DNA of 64,000 nucleotides from Sphaerisporangium krabiense (GCF_014200435.1 NZ_JACHBR010000001.1:3069501-3133500), one strand, 5' to 3'. Numbered from the stretch's first letter, positions 1 through 8,797 are shown. The notes: generated by a model not told the origin, from the letters alone. Made by a program: numbers and translations.

Positions 1-1039
1 ATTGCAGGTGGGCGCCGCTGATCCGCGTCCCGTCCTGTGTCCAGGTGGCCGACCAGCCGGAGGCCAGGCGGGGCGCGGGCGAGGCGTAGTCGATGGCCAG
101 CGTCCAGCCGTCGATCGTGGTGGTGCCGGTGTTGCGGATGGTGATCTCGGCGCTGAGCCCGGTGGTCCATGTCGTCGCCCGGTAGGTCACCGTGCAGGTC
201 CCGGTGGGCAGGCCCTCGCGGGCGAGCGCCGAGAGGAAGGCGGACGGCAGGCTGATGTTGTTCGCCACGTCGCGGGCCACCACGAAGTAGTTGTAGCGCT
301 TCCCGGCCTCCAGGCCCGACTCGGTGAAGTTCGGGGACGAGGTGGCCGTGCGGGTGCCGACCTTCAGGTAGGCGGTCGCGGTCTCGCGGTAGACGTCGTA
401 GGCGACCACCCCGATGTTGTCGGTCGAGGGCGTCCAGCAGAACGAGACGCCCGGATAGTCGGCCAGGCAGCCGTCGACCAGGCCCGCCGGCCTCGACGGG
501 GGCTGGATGTCGGGGAAGGCGGTCGGGGAGGGCGTCGGGGACGGCGTCATCCCGGTGACCGCGGGGACGGTGATCAGCTCGGACGGCTGGCTGACGTTCC
601 CGGCCATGTCCCTGGCCACGACGTAGATCGTGTACATGCGGTTCAGTTCACCGCCGAATCCGCCCACGGTGGACGTCGTGGTGGCCGCCTTGACGAACCC
701 TTCCACGTCGAGGCGATAGAGGTCGTAGCCGGCGATGCCGGAGCTGTCCGACGAGGAGTTCCAGCAGATCGAGGCGTATCCGGACTGGTAGTTCAGGGCG
801 AGGGGCACCGGGCAGTGCCGCAGGCCCGAGGGCCGGGTCGGAGGCGTGGTGTCGTCCGCGCTCTGCGCCCGCGGAGCCGCCTGCCCGGGGACGACCTGGG
901 CCTGTATCGGGGCCTTGGCCGCCTGCGGTGCGGGAACGGTCGCGCGGGCGGCCTGCCCCGTGGACCCGAGGACGAGCGCGGCGGCGACGAACGCCAGGGT
1001 GAGGAGAACCGCGCTTAAGGAGTGTCTGCCGAGCTTCAT
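1..1039 (-). CDS. Secreted FN3-FN3-CBM2 carbohydrate-binding protein (C-terminus cut by window edge)
   Basis: Read from an ATG at 1039 leftward with no stop before base 1, so the gene is incomplete. The N-terminus (KLGRHSLSAVLLTLAFVAAA) is a Sec signal peptide. Two fibronectin type III modules follow, each with the paired pattern ICWNSSSDSSGIAGYDLYR and SFCWTPSTDNIGVVAYDVYR, separated by a Thr/Pro linker. After the second module comes the start of a family 2 cellulose/chitin-binding module (TCTVTYRATTWTTGLSAEI, then a tryptophan-bearing strand). CBM2 proteins are exported and bind insoluble polysaccharide. A catalytic domain, if there is one, would lie outside the window. The forward-strand open frame over the same bases is antisense. 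Confidence 0.85.
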   Translation of the reverse strand, partial: MKLGRHSLSAVLLTLAFVAAALVLGSTGQAARATVPAPQAAKAPIQAQVVPGQAAPRAQSADDTTPPTRPSGLRHCPVPLALNYQSGYASICWNSSSDSSGIAGYDLYRLDVEGFVKAATTTSTVGGFGGELNRMYTIYVVARDMAGNVSQPSELITVPAVTGMTPSPTPSPTAFPDIQPPSRPAGLVDGCLADYPGVSFCWTPSTDNIGVVAYDVYRETATAYLKVGTRTATSSPNFTESGLEAGKRYNYFVVARDVANNISLPSAFLSALAREGLPTGTCTVTYRATTWTTGLSAEITIRNTGTTTIDGWTLAIDYASPAPRLASGWSATWTQDGTRISGAHLQ

Positions 1040-1261
1040 TCCGCCCCTTGTCGATTGGCGTGGCGTGGATCCCCCCGCGTAGATCGTGAAGCAACTTCAC
1101 CAATTCGTAAAGGGCCCGAACTTTCGTGAACGGAACCACGCATGGCGAGGGACGCGCGGAAGAGAGGGCGGGCCTGCGGCGCGGGCGGGCGGCGGAAAAT
1201 TGATTGCCGACGCCGGGCGGGATGACTAGCGTCGGACGCCCTTGCCCCGGACGATCGGATA

Positions 1262-2536
1262 GTGCTCATGGTGTGGCGCGCGGGCGCACGCCGGTTTCCG
1301 GTGCTCGCGATCCGGGACTTCCGGCTGCTGCTGGCCGATCGGCTGCTCGCGCCCGCCGCCGTGGCCTTCTCGGTGGTGGGCGTCTCCTTCGCCGTCCTGG
1401 ACCTGACCGGGTCCACCGCGGACCTGTCCTACGTCCTCGCGGCCCAGATCGCACCGGCCCTGGTGTTCACGCTGATCAGCGGCGTGGTGTCGGACCGGGT
1501 GCCCCCGCAGCGGGTGATCGTCGCGGCGAACGTGGTGATCGCGCTGTCGGAGGGGCTGCTCGGCGTCCTGGTGCTGAGCGGCGCCGTCCGTCTCTGGCAC
1601 ATGATCGTGCTGGAGACGCTGACCGGCGTGGGCATGGCCGCGCTGTGGCCGGCCATGCAGTCGGTGCTGCCCAAGATCGTGCCGGACGAGCTGCTGCAGC
1701 AGGCCAACGCGGTGAGCCGGCTGGCGATGAACGGCGCCCAGATGGGCGGGGCCGCGGTCGCGGGCGTGGTGGTCGCGGCGGTGGGGCCGGGCTGGGCCAT
1801 GAGCGTCTGCGGGGTGGGCCTGCTCGCCACGGTGCCCATGCTGCTCTCGATCCGCGCCTCCGGTCACGCGCGCACGGACGAGACGAGCGCGTTGCGCGAC
1901 CTCAGGGACGGCTGGTCGGAGTTCCGCAGCCACACCTGGCTGTGGACGATCGTTGCGCAGTACTGCGTCGTGCTGATGGCCTGGTACGGCAGCTTCCAGG
2001 TGCTCGGCCCGCCGGTCGCCAAGGACCATCTCGGCGGCGCTGCCGCCTGGGGGGCGATCACCTCGGCCGAGGCGCTGGGCCTGATCGCCGGTGGCGTGAT
2101 CTCGCTCCGCTTCACCCCGCGCAGGCCCCTCTTGCTCGTGGTCTCGATCGGCGCGATCCTGGCGGTGTCGCCGTTGTCGCTGGCCATGCGGTGGCCCCTG
2201 GTGGCGATATGCCTGGCCACGGCCGTGCTCGGCGTCTTCCTTGAGATCATGATGGTGCAGTGGAGCGTCACGCTGACCCGTAACGTGCCGCCGGAGAAGC
2301 TGGCCCGGGTCTCGGCGTACGACGCGCTCGGCTCGGTGATGGCGATGCCGATCGGCGCGCTGGTCGCGGGCCCGCTGGCGGCCGAGATCGGGCTGTCGGC
2401 GACGCAGTACGGCGCGGCGGCGCTGATGGTGGCCGTCTCGTCGCTGGCGCTTCTGCCCCGCGACGTGCGCCGGATGCGCTCCACGGACGGCGGGAGCGCG
2501 CCGTCCGTGCCCGCCGCGTCCCCGTCAGGATCCTGA
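1262..2536 (+). CDS. MFS transporter
   Basis: Major facilitator superfamily permease of about 424 residues with the expected twelve hydrophobic segments. It has the early N-terminal pattern RDFRLLLADRLL and, after TM2, the cytoplasmic loop SDRVPPQRVIV that corresponds to MFS motif A. It is most like the drug/siderophore exporter branch and presumably works as a proton antiporter at the membrane; the substrate is unknown. Start is GTG 1262 or ATG 1268, with no convincing ribosome site for either. It lies divergent to the CBM2 gene and upstream of a MarR/MFS pair. Confidence 0.85.
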   Translation: MLMVWRAGARRFPVLAIRDFRLLLADRLLAPAAVAFSVVGVSFAVLDLTGSTADLSYVLAAQIAPALVFTLISGVVSDRVPPQRVIVAANVVIALSEGLLGVLVLSGAVRLWHMIVLETLTGVGMAALWPAMQSVLPKIVPDELLQQANAVSRLAMNGAQMGGAAVAGVVVAAVGPGWAMSVCGVGLLATVPMLLSIRASGHARTDETSALRDLRDGWSEFRSHTWLWTIVAQYCVVLMAWYGSFQVLGPPVAKDHLGGAAAWGAITSAEALGLIAGGVISLRFTPRRPLLLVVSIGAILAVSPLSLAMRWPLVAICLATAVLGVFLEIMMVQWSVTLTRNVPPEKLARVSAYDALGSVMAMPIGALVAGPLAAEIGLSATQYGAAALMVAVSSLALLPRDVRRMRSTDGGSAPSVPAASPSGS

Positions 2537-2715
2537 CCGCCCGAGTGCCGTCCCGCCCCGGTGGTGGGGGTGGGCCGAGCTGCGTCGGTTGCGGAGCGCG
2601 CCCTTTGTGTGGCAAGACGTAGCAAATGATCTCGGCGTCTCCGGCATTTTCGGCGTTTCGGACATCCCGGACGTATCCGCAGGGGCGTGCGGGAATCAGG
2701 GCCACGGGTATATAG

Positions 2716-2728
2716 TTAGCAAAGGTAA
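2716..2728. promoter_or_regulatory. Candidate MarR operator
   Basis: TTAGCAAAGGTAA is an imperfect dyad (TTAxC...GxTAA) in an AT-rich patch containing TATATAGT, just ahead of the MarR gene at 2735. MarR regulators commonly repress their own promoter through such dyads. The assignment rests on position and symmetry only. Confidence 0.4.
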
Positions 2729-2734
2729 TGAGTT

Positions 2735-3196
2735 ATGACGAACATCACCACAAGGACGGAGCGCCCGGCGGTCCCGCGCAGCGACGCCGAGCTGGCGTCC
2801 GCGCTGCGCGTGTCTCTGGCCCGTCTGAACCGGCGGCTGCGGCGGCAGGCCGGAGCCAACAGCCTGACCCCCACCCAGTTCGCGACCCTCGCCGCCGTCG
2901 AGCGGCACTCCGCTATAACGCCTGGCGAGCTCGCCGAGCTGGAGAAGATGCAGCCCCCTTCGATGACGCGGGTGATCGCCGCACTGGAGCACAGAGGACT
3001 GCTCGCCCGCACCCCTCACCCGACCGACCGGCGACAGGTGACCATCAGTGTGACCGAGGCCGGACGCGGGCTGATGAAGGAGGAACGCCGACGGAAAGAG
3101 GCGTGGCTCGCCATGCGGCTGATGGAGCTGTCGCCCGAGGAACGGGCGACGCTGCGGGCCGCGGCGCCGATCCTGGAGAAGCTCTCGCAGACCTGA
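2735..3196 (+). CDS. MarR family transcriptional regulator
   Basis: 153 residues with a typical MarR winged helix: TPTQFATLAAVERH (helix 1), ITPGELAELEKMQPPSMTRV (recognition helix) and the wing HPTDRRQVTISVTEAGRGL at about residues 92-112. The acidic/basic DRR wing motif is intact. It is followed after 26 nt by an MFS gene, so the likely role is ligand-relieved repression of that exporter and of itself. ATG 2735 follows AAGG at 2722-2725. A 609-residue open frame that starts seven bases upstream in another frame is not the MarR product. Confidence 0.93.
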   Translation: MTNITTRTERPAVPRSDAELASALRVSLARLNRRLRRQAGANSLTPTQFATLAAVERHSAITPGELAELEKMQPPSMTRVIAALEHRGLLARTPHPTDRRQVTISVTEAGRGLMKEERRRKEAWLAMRLMELSPEERATLRAAAPILEKLSQT

Positions 3197-3222
3197 ACCA
3201 TCCCCGGGCCGCGGACTCCGGC

Positions 3223-4557
3223 GTGGCCACCGCCCAGGTGACCGAGCTACGCGAGGTCCAGGCCGAGGAGACGCAGGGCGCCGAGCCCGTCGCGCGCTCC
3301 CGCGGCGGGATGTTCCGGTCGCTCAGAAACTACAACTACCGCCTGTTCGTCTCAGGCAGCGTCGTGTCCAACGTCGGCACGTGGATGCAGCGCACCGCGC
3401 AGGACTGGCTGGTCCTGGAGCTGAGCCACGGCAGCTCGGCCGCGCTCGGCGTGACCACCGCCCTGCAGTTCCTGCCGGTCGTGCTGTTCGGCCTGTGGGG
3501 TGGAATGCTGGCGGACCGCTACCCCAAGCGCCCGCTGCTGATGGCGGCCCAGTCCCTCATGGGCCTGCTCGCGCTCGCCATGGGCGTACTCACGATCACC
3601 GGGCACGCGCAGATCTGGCAGGTCTACGTGATGGCGTTCATGCTCGGCTGCGTGTCGTGCGTCGAGGTGCCCACCCGGCAGTCGTTCGTCGTCGAGATGG
3701 TCGGCCGCAGCGACCTGCCCAACGCGATCGCGCTCAACAGCTCCACGTTCAACCTCGCCCGGGTCGTCGGCCCCGCCGTCGCCGGCGTGCTGATCTACGC
3801 GCTGGGCGGGACCGGCCCGATCTTCCTGCTGAACGCCCTGTCGTTCGCCGCCGTGATCTCCGGCCTGGTCCTGATGCGGACCACCGAACTGCGCACCCCC
3901 GAGCCGGTCGCCCGCGCCAAGGGCCAGCTCCGCGCGGGCCTGCGGTACGTGTGGCAGCGGCCGGAACTGCTGATGCCGATCCTGGTGGTGGCGTTCGTGG
4001 CGATGTTCGCGACGAGCTTCTCGATGAGCATCGCGCTGATGGCCAGGCAGGTGTTCGGCCAGGACGCCTCCTCGTTCGGCGTGGCCTCCAGCGTCTTCGC
4101 GGTCGGCGCCCTCGGCGGGGCGCTGCTGGCCGCGCGGCGCGCCCGCCCGACCCGCCGGCTGCTGATCGCCGGAGGCATCGTCTTCGGCGCCGCCCAGATC
4201 GTCGCCGGGCTGGCCCCGACGTACGCGGCGTTCCTGATCCTGCTGGTCCCCGCGGGCATGGCCATGATCACGACGAACACGACCGCGAACTCCTCGGTGC
4301 AGCTCGCCGCGTCGCCCGAGATGCGCGGGCGGGTCATGGGAATCTATGTGCTGGTGTTCACCGGTGGCGCCCCGATCGGCGCGCCGCTGATCGGCTGGGT
4401 CGGCGAGCTGGCCGGGCCGCGCCTCGGAGTGGTGATCTGCGGGGTGATGTGCCTGGCCGGGGTCGGGCTGGCCATGCTGCTGACCAGGTTCGCCGCGGGA
4501 AGGACGCGTCGTGCGGTTGTTCGTGGCGTTGTCGCCGCCCCCGGAGGCGCTCGCTGA
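3223..4557 (+). CDS. MFS transporter (MarR-linked)
   Basis: Major facilitator exporter of about 444 residues. Recognisable landmarks are FRSLRNYNYRLFVSGSVVSN at the first membrane segment, LADRYPKRPLL (motif A) after TM2, and a mirrored second half. This signature is typical of actinobacterial EntS-like MFS proteins. The start is uncertain: GTG 3223 sits 26 nt after the MarR stop, but ATG 3310 is also possible; the open frame runs further upstream only because it passes through the MarR gene. The last 47 nt overlap thpR in another frame, which suggests translational coupling. Confidence 0.88.
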   Translation: MATAQVTELREVQAEETQGAEPVARSRGGMFRSLRNYNYRLFVSGSVVSNVGTWMQRTAQDWLVLELSHGSSAALGVTTALQFLPVVLFGLWGGMLADRYPKRPLLMAAQSLMGLLALAMGVLTITGHAQIWQVYVMAFMLGCVSCVEVPTRQSFVVEMVGRSDLPNAIALNSSTFNLARVVGPAVAGVLIYALGGTGPIFLLNALSFAAVISGLVLMRTTELRTPEPVARAKGQLRAGLRYVWQRPELLMPILVVAFVAMFATSFSMSIALMARQVFGQDASSFGVASSVFAVGALGGALLAARRARPTRRLLIAGGIVFGAAQIVAGLAPTYAAFLILLVPAGMAMITTNTTANSSVQLAASPEMRGRVMGIYVLVFTGGAPIGAPLIGWVGELAGPRLGVVICGVMCLAGVGLAMLLTRFAAGRTRRAVVRGVVAAPGGAR

Positions 4558-5074
4558 GGTCGCCGGGGCCGTCGGCGCGCGTCCGGAGCGGTGGCCGGAC
4601 CTGCGCTGGACCGGCAGCGAGACCTGGCACATCACGATGGCCTTCCTCGGCGAGGTCCCCGAGAAGGCGCTGCCCGAGCTGGAGACCCGCCTGGGCCGCG
4701 CGGCCGGGCGCCACGCGCCGATGACGCTGCGCTTCGAGGGGGCGGGGGCGTTCCCCTCCGCGCGGCGGGCCCGGGTGGTGTGGCTGGGGCTGGCGGGCGG
4801 GGGGACGGCGATCTCGCGCCTGGCGGCGTCCCTGGCCGCCGGGGGCCGGCGCGCCGGGGCCGCCGGCGCCGAGGGCAAGCCCTTCCACCCGCACCTCACG
4901 CTCGCCCGCGCGCGCCCGCGCGACGGCCTGGACGCCAGGCCCCTGGTCGAGGAGCTGAAGGACTTCGGCGGCGCGCCGTGGCGCGCCGACGCCGTCCACC
5001 TCATGCGCAGCCATCTCGGCCCCAAGACGCGTTACGAGGCGCTCGAATCCTGGCCATTGACCGGTGGCGGCTAG
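4511..5074 (+). CDS. thpR: RNA 2',3'-cyclic phosphodiesterase (2H superfamily)
   Basis: 187 residues, the usual length for ThpR/LigT enzymes, which open 2',3'-cyclic phosphates on RNA ends. The two catalytic HxTx motifs are present: HITM at residues 40-43 and HLTL at 128-131, at normal spacing. The typical N-terminus RLFVALSPPPEAL is intact. The ATG lies inside the 3' end of the preceding MFS gene. Its role next to an exporter is unclear and may be simple operon hitchhiking. Confidence 0.93.
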   Translation: MRLFVALSPPPEALAEVAGAVGARPERWPDLRWTGSETWHITMAFLGEVPEKALPELETRLGRAAGRHAPMTLRFEGAGAFPSARRARVVWLGLAGGGTAISRLAASLAAGGRRAGAAGAEGKPFHPHLTLARARPRDGLDARPLVEELKDFGGAPWRADAVHLMRSHLGPKTRYEALESWPLTGGG

Positions 5075-5077
5075 GCT
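5072..5077 (+). promoter_or_regulatory. -10 element TAGGCT, leaderless arrangement
   Basis: TAGGCT fits the actinobacterial -10 consensus TANNNT and is followed by exactly seven bases and then GTG 5085, the spacing of leaderless transcripts. There is no good -35 hexamer at 17-18 bp. Confidence 0.4.
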
Positions 5078-5084
5078 TCAGGAC

Positions 5085-5168
5085 GTGGACCGTCCCCGCC
5101 GCTGGCTGCTGCCCGCAGTGCTCGCGCTGCTCGTGGCGATCGTCGTCGTCGGCGCGCTGCTCACATAG
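5085..5168 (+). CDS. Putative 27-residue single-pass membrane peptide
   Basis: Starts at GTG and reads VDRPRRWLLPAVLALLVAIV followed by VVGALLT and TAG. It has a basic N-terminus (DRPRR) and then one uninterrupted hydrophobic stretch of about 20 residues, the layout of a small membrane-anchored protein with a cytoplasmic N-terminus. The TAGGCT-N7-GTG arrangement upstream supports leaderless expression. It begins 10 nt after the thpR stop. No function can be assigned. The main doubt is that hydrophobic reading frames this short can occur by chance in GC-rich DNA. Confidence 0.5.
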   Translation: MDRPRRWLLPAVLALLVAIVVVGALLT

Positions 5169-5247
5169 CCGCCGGTCATCGAGGCCGTGCCGCCCGTCGG
5201 AGGGCGAGCACGGCCTCGGACGTCCCGTCACGGAAGACGGGGCCCTC

Positions 5248-6219
5248 CTACCAGGCGTACGCCTCGGGGGCGGGGCCGCCGGGGCCGGGGAAGATCTCGT
5301 CGAGCCGGGCGAGCGCCTTCTCGTCGAGCTCGATCTCCAGGGCCCTGAGGCTGCCGTCGAGCTGCTCGATCGTCCGCGGGCCGACGATCGGGCCGGTGAC
5401 CGCCTTCTGCGCGAGCAGCCAGGCCAGCGCGACGTTCGCCGGGTTCTCCCCCAGCTCATCGCAGAACGCCTCGTACCGCTCGATCTTGTCGCGGTGCTTC
5501 TCCAGCTCGCCGAGCATCCTCTCGGACGCCGACCGGCCCTTGTCGATCTTGCGGAGCACGCCGCCCAGCAGGCCGCCCGCCAGCGGGCTCCACGGGATCA
5601 CGCCGAGCCCGTAGTCGTCGCACGCGGGCAGGACCTCCAGCTCGACCTCCCGGACGAGCAGGTTGTAGTGCGACTGCTCCGACACCAGGCCGAAGAACCC
5701 GCGCCGCTTGGCGGTCTCCTGCGCCTTGGCGATGTGCCACCCGGCGAAGTTCGACGAACCGGCGTAGATGATCTTGCCCTGCTGGCGGAGGACCTCCATC
5801 GCCTCCCAGATCTCGTCGAACGGGGTGTTCCTGTCGACGTGGTGCATCTGGTACAGGTCGATGTAGTCGGTCTGCAGCCGCTTGAGCGAGGCGTCGCAGG
5901 CCCGGCGGATGTTCAGCGCGGACAGATACGACTCGTTCGGCCAGTCGCCCATCGAGCCGTAGAGCTTGGTGGCGATGACCGTCTTCTCACGACGGCCGCC
6001 CCCCTTGGCGAACCACCGCCCGACGATGTGCTCGGTTATCCCCTCGCCCTTCTTCCAGCCGTAGACGTTCGCGGTGTCGAAGAAGTTGATGCCGACGTCG
6101 TGGGCCTTGTCCATGATCGCGAACGAGTCCTCTTCCGAGGTCTCGGGCCCGAAGTTCATGGTGCCCAGGCAGAGGCGGCTCACGGACAGACCGGCGCGTC
6201 CCAGGTGTACGTATTCCAT
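5248..6219 (-). CDS. Aldo/keto reductase
   Basis: 323 residues from ATG 6219. The AKR catalytic tetrad is present: Asp48 in FFDTANVYG, Tyr53, Lys85 in VIATKLYG and His126 in YQMHHVD. The C-terminal NADPH-binding region (VGPRTIEQLDGSLRALEIEL) is typical of the Tas/YajO-like AKR11-13 branch. It reduces carbonyls with NADPH; the substrate is unknown. An in-frame extension upstream to 6612 lacks coding character. It is transcribed alone and is divergent from the exported protein at 6401. Confidence 0.92.
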   Translation of the reverse strand: MEYVHLGRAGLSVSRLCLGTMNFGPETSEEDSFAIMDKAHDVGINFFDTANVYGWKKGEGITEHIVGRWFAKGGGRREKTVIATKLYGSMGDWPNESYLSALNIRRACDASLKRLQTDYIDLYQMHHVDRNTPFDEIWEAMEVLRQQGKIIYAGSSNFAGWHIAKAQETAKRRGFFGLVSEQSHYNLLVREVELEVLPACDDYGLGVIPWSPLAGGLLGGVLRKIDKGRSASERMLGELEKHRDKIERYEAFCDELGENPANVALAWLLAQKAVTGPIVGPRTIEQLDGSLRALEIELDEKALARLDEIFPGPGGPAPEAYAW

Positions 6220-6400
6220 GAGCCTCACCCTAAGCACCTGGAGTGCACTCCAGCCCAGCCGAGGCCCGCCGGAAACGCGTCGTACGTCAGGAAGCGGCCG
6301 CGAAGACGACGGTCTCTCGACCAGACCTATCCCAACTCCAGCCCCCGACCCACGCCGACGGTCGGACGCGGCGCCCGTGGTGGCGGGGCATGATGTGGCA

Positions 6401-7483
6401 ATGGGGAGTAGACGGGTGATCGCGGGGGCGCTGGCGGCGCTCGCCCTGGCGCCGCTGGGAGGCGCGATCGCGTCCCCCGCGCACGCCACGGCCGGGCACG
6501 GCTCCGGGGGGACGTCGGGCGGGTCCGAGGACGGCAAGGAACGGCTGCTGTTCCGCTTCAAGGACCCGCGCATCGGCGAGTCCAGCGGGCTCGCCGTCTC
6601 GCCCACGCACAAGAACGTGTACTACACGCACAACGACAGCGGGGCCAGCCCGCAGTTCTACGCCGTCGGGCCCGACGGCCGCACGCTGGCCACGTTCACG
6701 CTGGCCGGGGCGGCGGCCCGCGACTGGGAGGCGATGGCCGCCTCGGTGGACCCGGCGACCGGGCAGAGCCACCTGTGGTTCGCCGACATCGGCGACAACA
6801 TGAACGGCGCCTGGCCCGACTACTCGATCTACAAGGTCGCCGAGCCGAAGGCCATGCGGGACGCGACCCTCCAGGCGACGCGGTACCGCTTCCGGTACGA
6901 GGACGGCGGGCGCAACGCCGAGGGCATCATGGTCCACCCCACGACCGGGCGGCTGTACGTCGTCAGCAAGGAGTTCGCCGGGTCGATCTACGCGGCCCCG
7001 GCCAAGCTGCGCACGGACAAGGTGAACATCCTGCGGCGGGTCGGCCCCGCGCCGATCATGGCGACGGACGCCGCCTACGCGCCGGACGGGTCGAGCTTCG
7101 TCATCCGCACCTACTTCTCCGCCTCGCTCTACAAGGCGCCGGGGGAGTTGATCGGCCGGGTGACCATGCCCGCGCTGGACCAGGCCGAGTCGATCACCTA
7201 CACGCGGGACGGCAGATACCTGCTCACCGGCACCGAGGGCGCCTCCAGCCCGGTGTACGCGGTGCCGCTGCCCGCCTCGGCCGTCGCCAAGCACGCCAAG
7301 CCGGAGCCGGCCCGCACCGGAGGGCCCGCGCGCACGGCGTCCGCGCCGGACGTCGCCGCCTCGCACGCCGCCGGGAGCACCGGCGACGACGGCGGCGTCC
7401 CCGCCGGGGTGATCGCGCTGTGGCTCGGCGTGGCGCTCGGCGCGACCGGCATCATCGCCGTGCTGGCCCGCAAGGCCGGCTGA
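6401..7483 (+). CDS. Exported, C-terminally membrane-anchored beta-propeller-like protein
   Basis: 360 residues from ATG 6401. Residues 1-30 form a Sec signal peptide ending AHA. The body has repeating blade-like units (GLAVSPTHKNVYYTHNDSG, MVHPTTGRLYVVSKEFAGS, AYAPDGSSFVIRTYFSA, TYTRDGRYLLTGTEG), as in esterase-like or WD40-like propellers. A Pro/Ala-rich stalk and one transmembrane helix (about 335-355) ending in KAG place the propeller outside the cell. No catalytic residues are evident, so binding or scaffolding is as likely as enzyme activity. An upstream in-frame start at 6074 would remove the signal peptide and is rejected. Confidence 0.82.
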   Translation: MGSRRVIAGALAALALAPLGGAIASPAHATAGHGSGGTSGGSEDGKERLLFRFKDPRIGESSGLAVSPTHKNVYYTHNDSGASPQFYAVGPDGRTLATFTLAGAAARDWEAMAASVDPATGQSHLWFADIGDNMNGAWPDYSIYKVAEPKAMRDATLQATRYRFRYEDGGRNAEGIMVHPTTGRLYVVSKEFAGSIYAAPAKLRTDKVNILRRVGPAPIMATDAAYAPDGSSFVIRTYFSASLYKAPGELIGRVTMPALDQAESITYTRDGRYLLTGTEGASSPVYAVPLPASAVAKHAKPEPARTGGPARTASAPDVAASHAAGSTGDDGGVPAGVIALWLGVALGATGIIAVLARKAG

Positions 7484-7509
7484 CCCTCGCGGAGAGGGGC
7501 CGATGACGG

Positions 7510-7546
7510 GAGAGCCTGCCGGGCCGTGGTTCGCCGGCAGGCTCTC
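7510..7546. terminator. Hairpin terminator between convergent genes
   Basis: A perfect 13-bp stem, GAGAGCCTGCCGG at 7510-7522 with its complement at 7534-7546, and an 11-nt loop. It lies between the stop at 7483 and the convergent gene ending at 7592, so it can serve both directions. There is no T tract, as is usual in actinobacteria. Confidence 0.75.
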
Positions 7547-7591
7547 GCGTCCGTCCGGGCCGGGTCTCGGCCGGACGTCACGCGAACGCTT

Positions 7592-8755
7592 CTAGCGCGC
7601 GGGGCGCGGCAGCGGCACGGCCGTGTCCGGCGGCGCGATCAGGTAGCCGTCGGCGAAGTGCTCCGGCGCCTGCGCCGGCCTGGTCTGCCCCGCGGACGTC
7701 GCCGGCTTGGCGTGCGACGGGGGCGTCAGCGGCGTGCCCGCGACGATGGGCGGCGCCACGGGCTTCTGGACGGGCGTGACCGGTGTCACCGGCTTGACGT
7801 CCGGGGCGTGCGGCTGCGTGGCGGGCTTGAGGTCCGGGGCGTACGGCGGCGTGACGGGCTTGACGTCCGGGGCGTACGGCGGCGTGGCCGGCTTGGCGCC
7901 CGGGGCGTAGGGAGGCGTGGCCGGCTTGGCGCCTGGGACGGCGGGCGGCGTGACCGGCTTGACCCCCGGCGGCGTCACCGGATGGCCGGGTCTGACGCCC
8001 GGGGTGACCGGCTGGTGCGGCTGGATCGGCAGCCCGAGCGTGTCGCACGCCCGGGGCGAGTGCTTGGTCGCCTTCGGGCACGGCGGGGTGCAGAAGATCT
8101 CCACCGAGTCCAGGAAGTTGCCGTAGCTCGGCGACCCCGCGGCCGAGGAGACCGACTCGACGGCGATGCGGGTCACCCTCTGCCCCCTGGGCACGCGGTA
8201 GATGCCCGTGTAGTGGCCCCAGGAGATGCCGCCGTCCGCGATGTCCCCGGAGCTCTGGCCGAGCGGGACCTGGACGGTCAGCGCGCCCGGGGTGCCGATC
8301 TTCACGCGGACGACGTCCTTCTGGTCGGAGGTGGTGGTGCGGGCCCGGTGGGCGATCCGCCACACCAGGATCGTCCGGGGGTTGGTCGCGACGTCCTGGT
8401 AGAGGGTGGAGACCTGCGTCCCGTTGAGCTCGGCGAACTGCCTGCCGCTGTCCGCGGCGACCTCGCCGCCGTTGGCGCCCGCGTTGCCGGGGCCCCAGAT
8501 CTCGATGGCGCCGTCGCTGGCCGTGGTGTGCCAGGCGGGGATGTCGGTCCTGAGGTTCCCCGCGCTGGTCAGCCCGCCGGGCTGCTCGAAACCGCCGTTG
8601 GCGGAAACGCACGCGGCCGGTGGGGGGGTTTTGGGAGGCGCCGGTTGCGCGGCCGCGCCGGCGGCCCCCGCGGCGGGGACCGTGAGCAGCGTGACGGCGC
8701 CGCCGAGCAGGAGGACACGCTGAGGCAGGGGCACCAGAGCATGGGTTCGGTTCAT
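7592..8755 (-). CDS. Secreted galactose-binding-like protein with Pro/Thr/Lys tandem repeats
   Basis: 387 residues. Residues 1-36 form a signal peptide (LLLGGAVTLLTVPAAGAAG). A jelly-roll-like domain of about 170 residues follows (NGGFEQPGGL, DGAIEIWGPG, GRQFAELNGTQ, STLYQDV), a pattern seen in exported actinobacterial proteins with a DUF642/galactose-binding-like fold. After a Cys pair (CTPPC) comes a region of degenerate 11-residue units of the form KPxTPPYAPxx, which may span or bind the cell wall. Function unknown; surface display or wall binding is inferred from the architecture. Confidence 0.75.
   Translation of the reverse strand: MNRTHALVPLPQRVLLLGGAVTLLTVPAAGAAGAAAQPAPPKTPPPAACVSANGGFEQPGGLTSAGNLRTDIPAWHTTASDGAIEIWGPGNAGANGGEVAADSGRQFAELNGTQVSTLYQDVATNPRTILVWRIAHRARTTTSDQKDVVRVKIGTPGALTVQVPLGQSSGDIADGGISWGHYTGIYRVPRGQRVTRIAVESVSSAAGSPSYGNFLDSVEIFCTPPCPKATKHSPRACDTLGLPIQPHQPVTPGVRPGHPVTPPGVKPVTPPAVPGAKPATPPYAPGAKPATPPYAPDVKPVTPPYAPDLKPATQPHAPDVKPVTPVTPVQKPVAPPIVAGTPLTPPSHAKPATSAGQTRPAQAPEHFADGYLIAPPDTAVPLPRPAR
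7780..7990 (-). repeat. In-gene tandem repeat of about 33 bp (11 codons)
   Basis: On the minus strand this part of the secreted protein encodes successive units such as AKPATPPYAPG, AKPATPPYAPD, VKPVTPPYAPD and LKPATQPHAPD. The forward DNA shows matching near-identical blocks built on GGCTTGACGTCCGGGGCGTA. Copy number is expected to vary between strains. Confidence 0.8.
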
Positions 8756-8797
8756 GAGATTCCCCTCGATCGATGACCGCCCCGGGAGGTCGGGGCG

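Noticed and set aside
1204-2244. 346-codon forward frame overlapping the first MFS gene
   Set aside because: Arg/Gly/Ala-rich out-of-phase reading of a clear twelve-helix transporter.
2728-4557. A 609-residue MarR-MFS fusion
   Set aside because: The frame passes through the MarR gene in the wrong phase; the MFS part starts at about 3223 and MarR is complete in another frame.
7780-7990. CRISPR array
   Set aside because: Repeats are contiguous, in frame and encode KPxTPPYAP units; no spacers and no cas genes.
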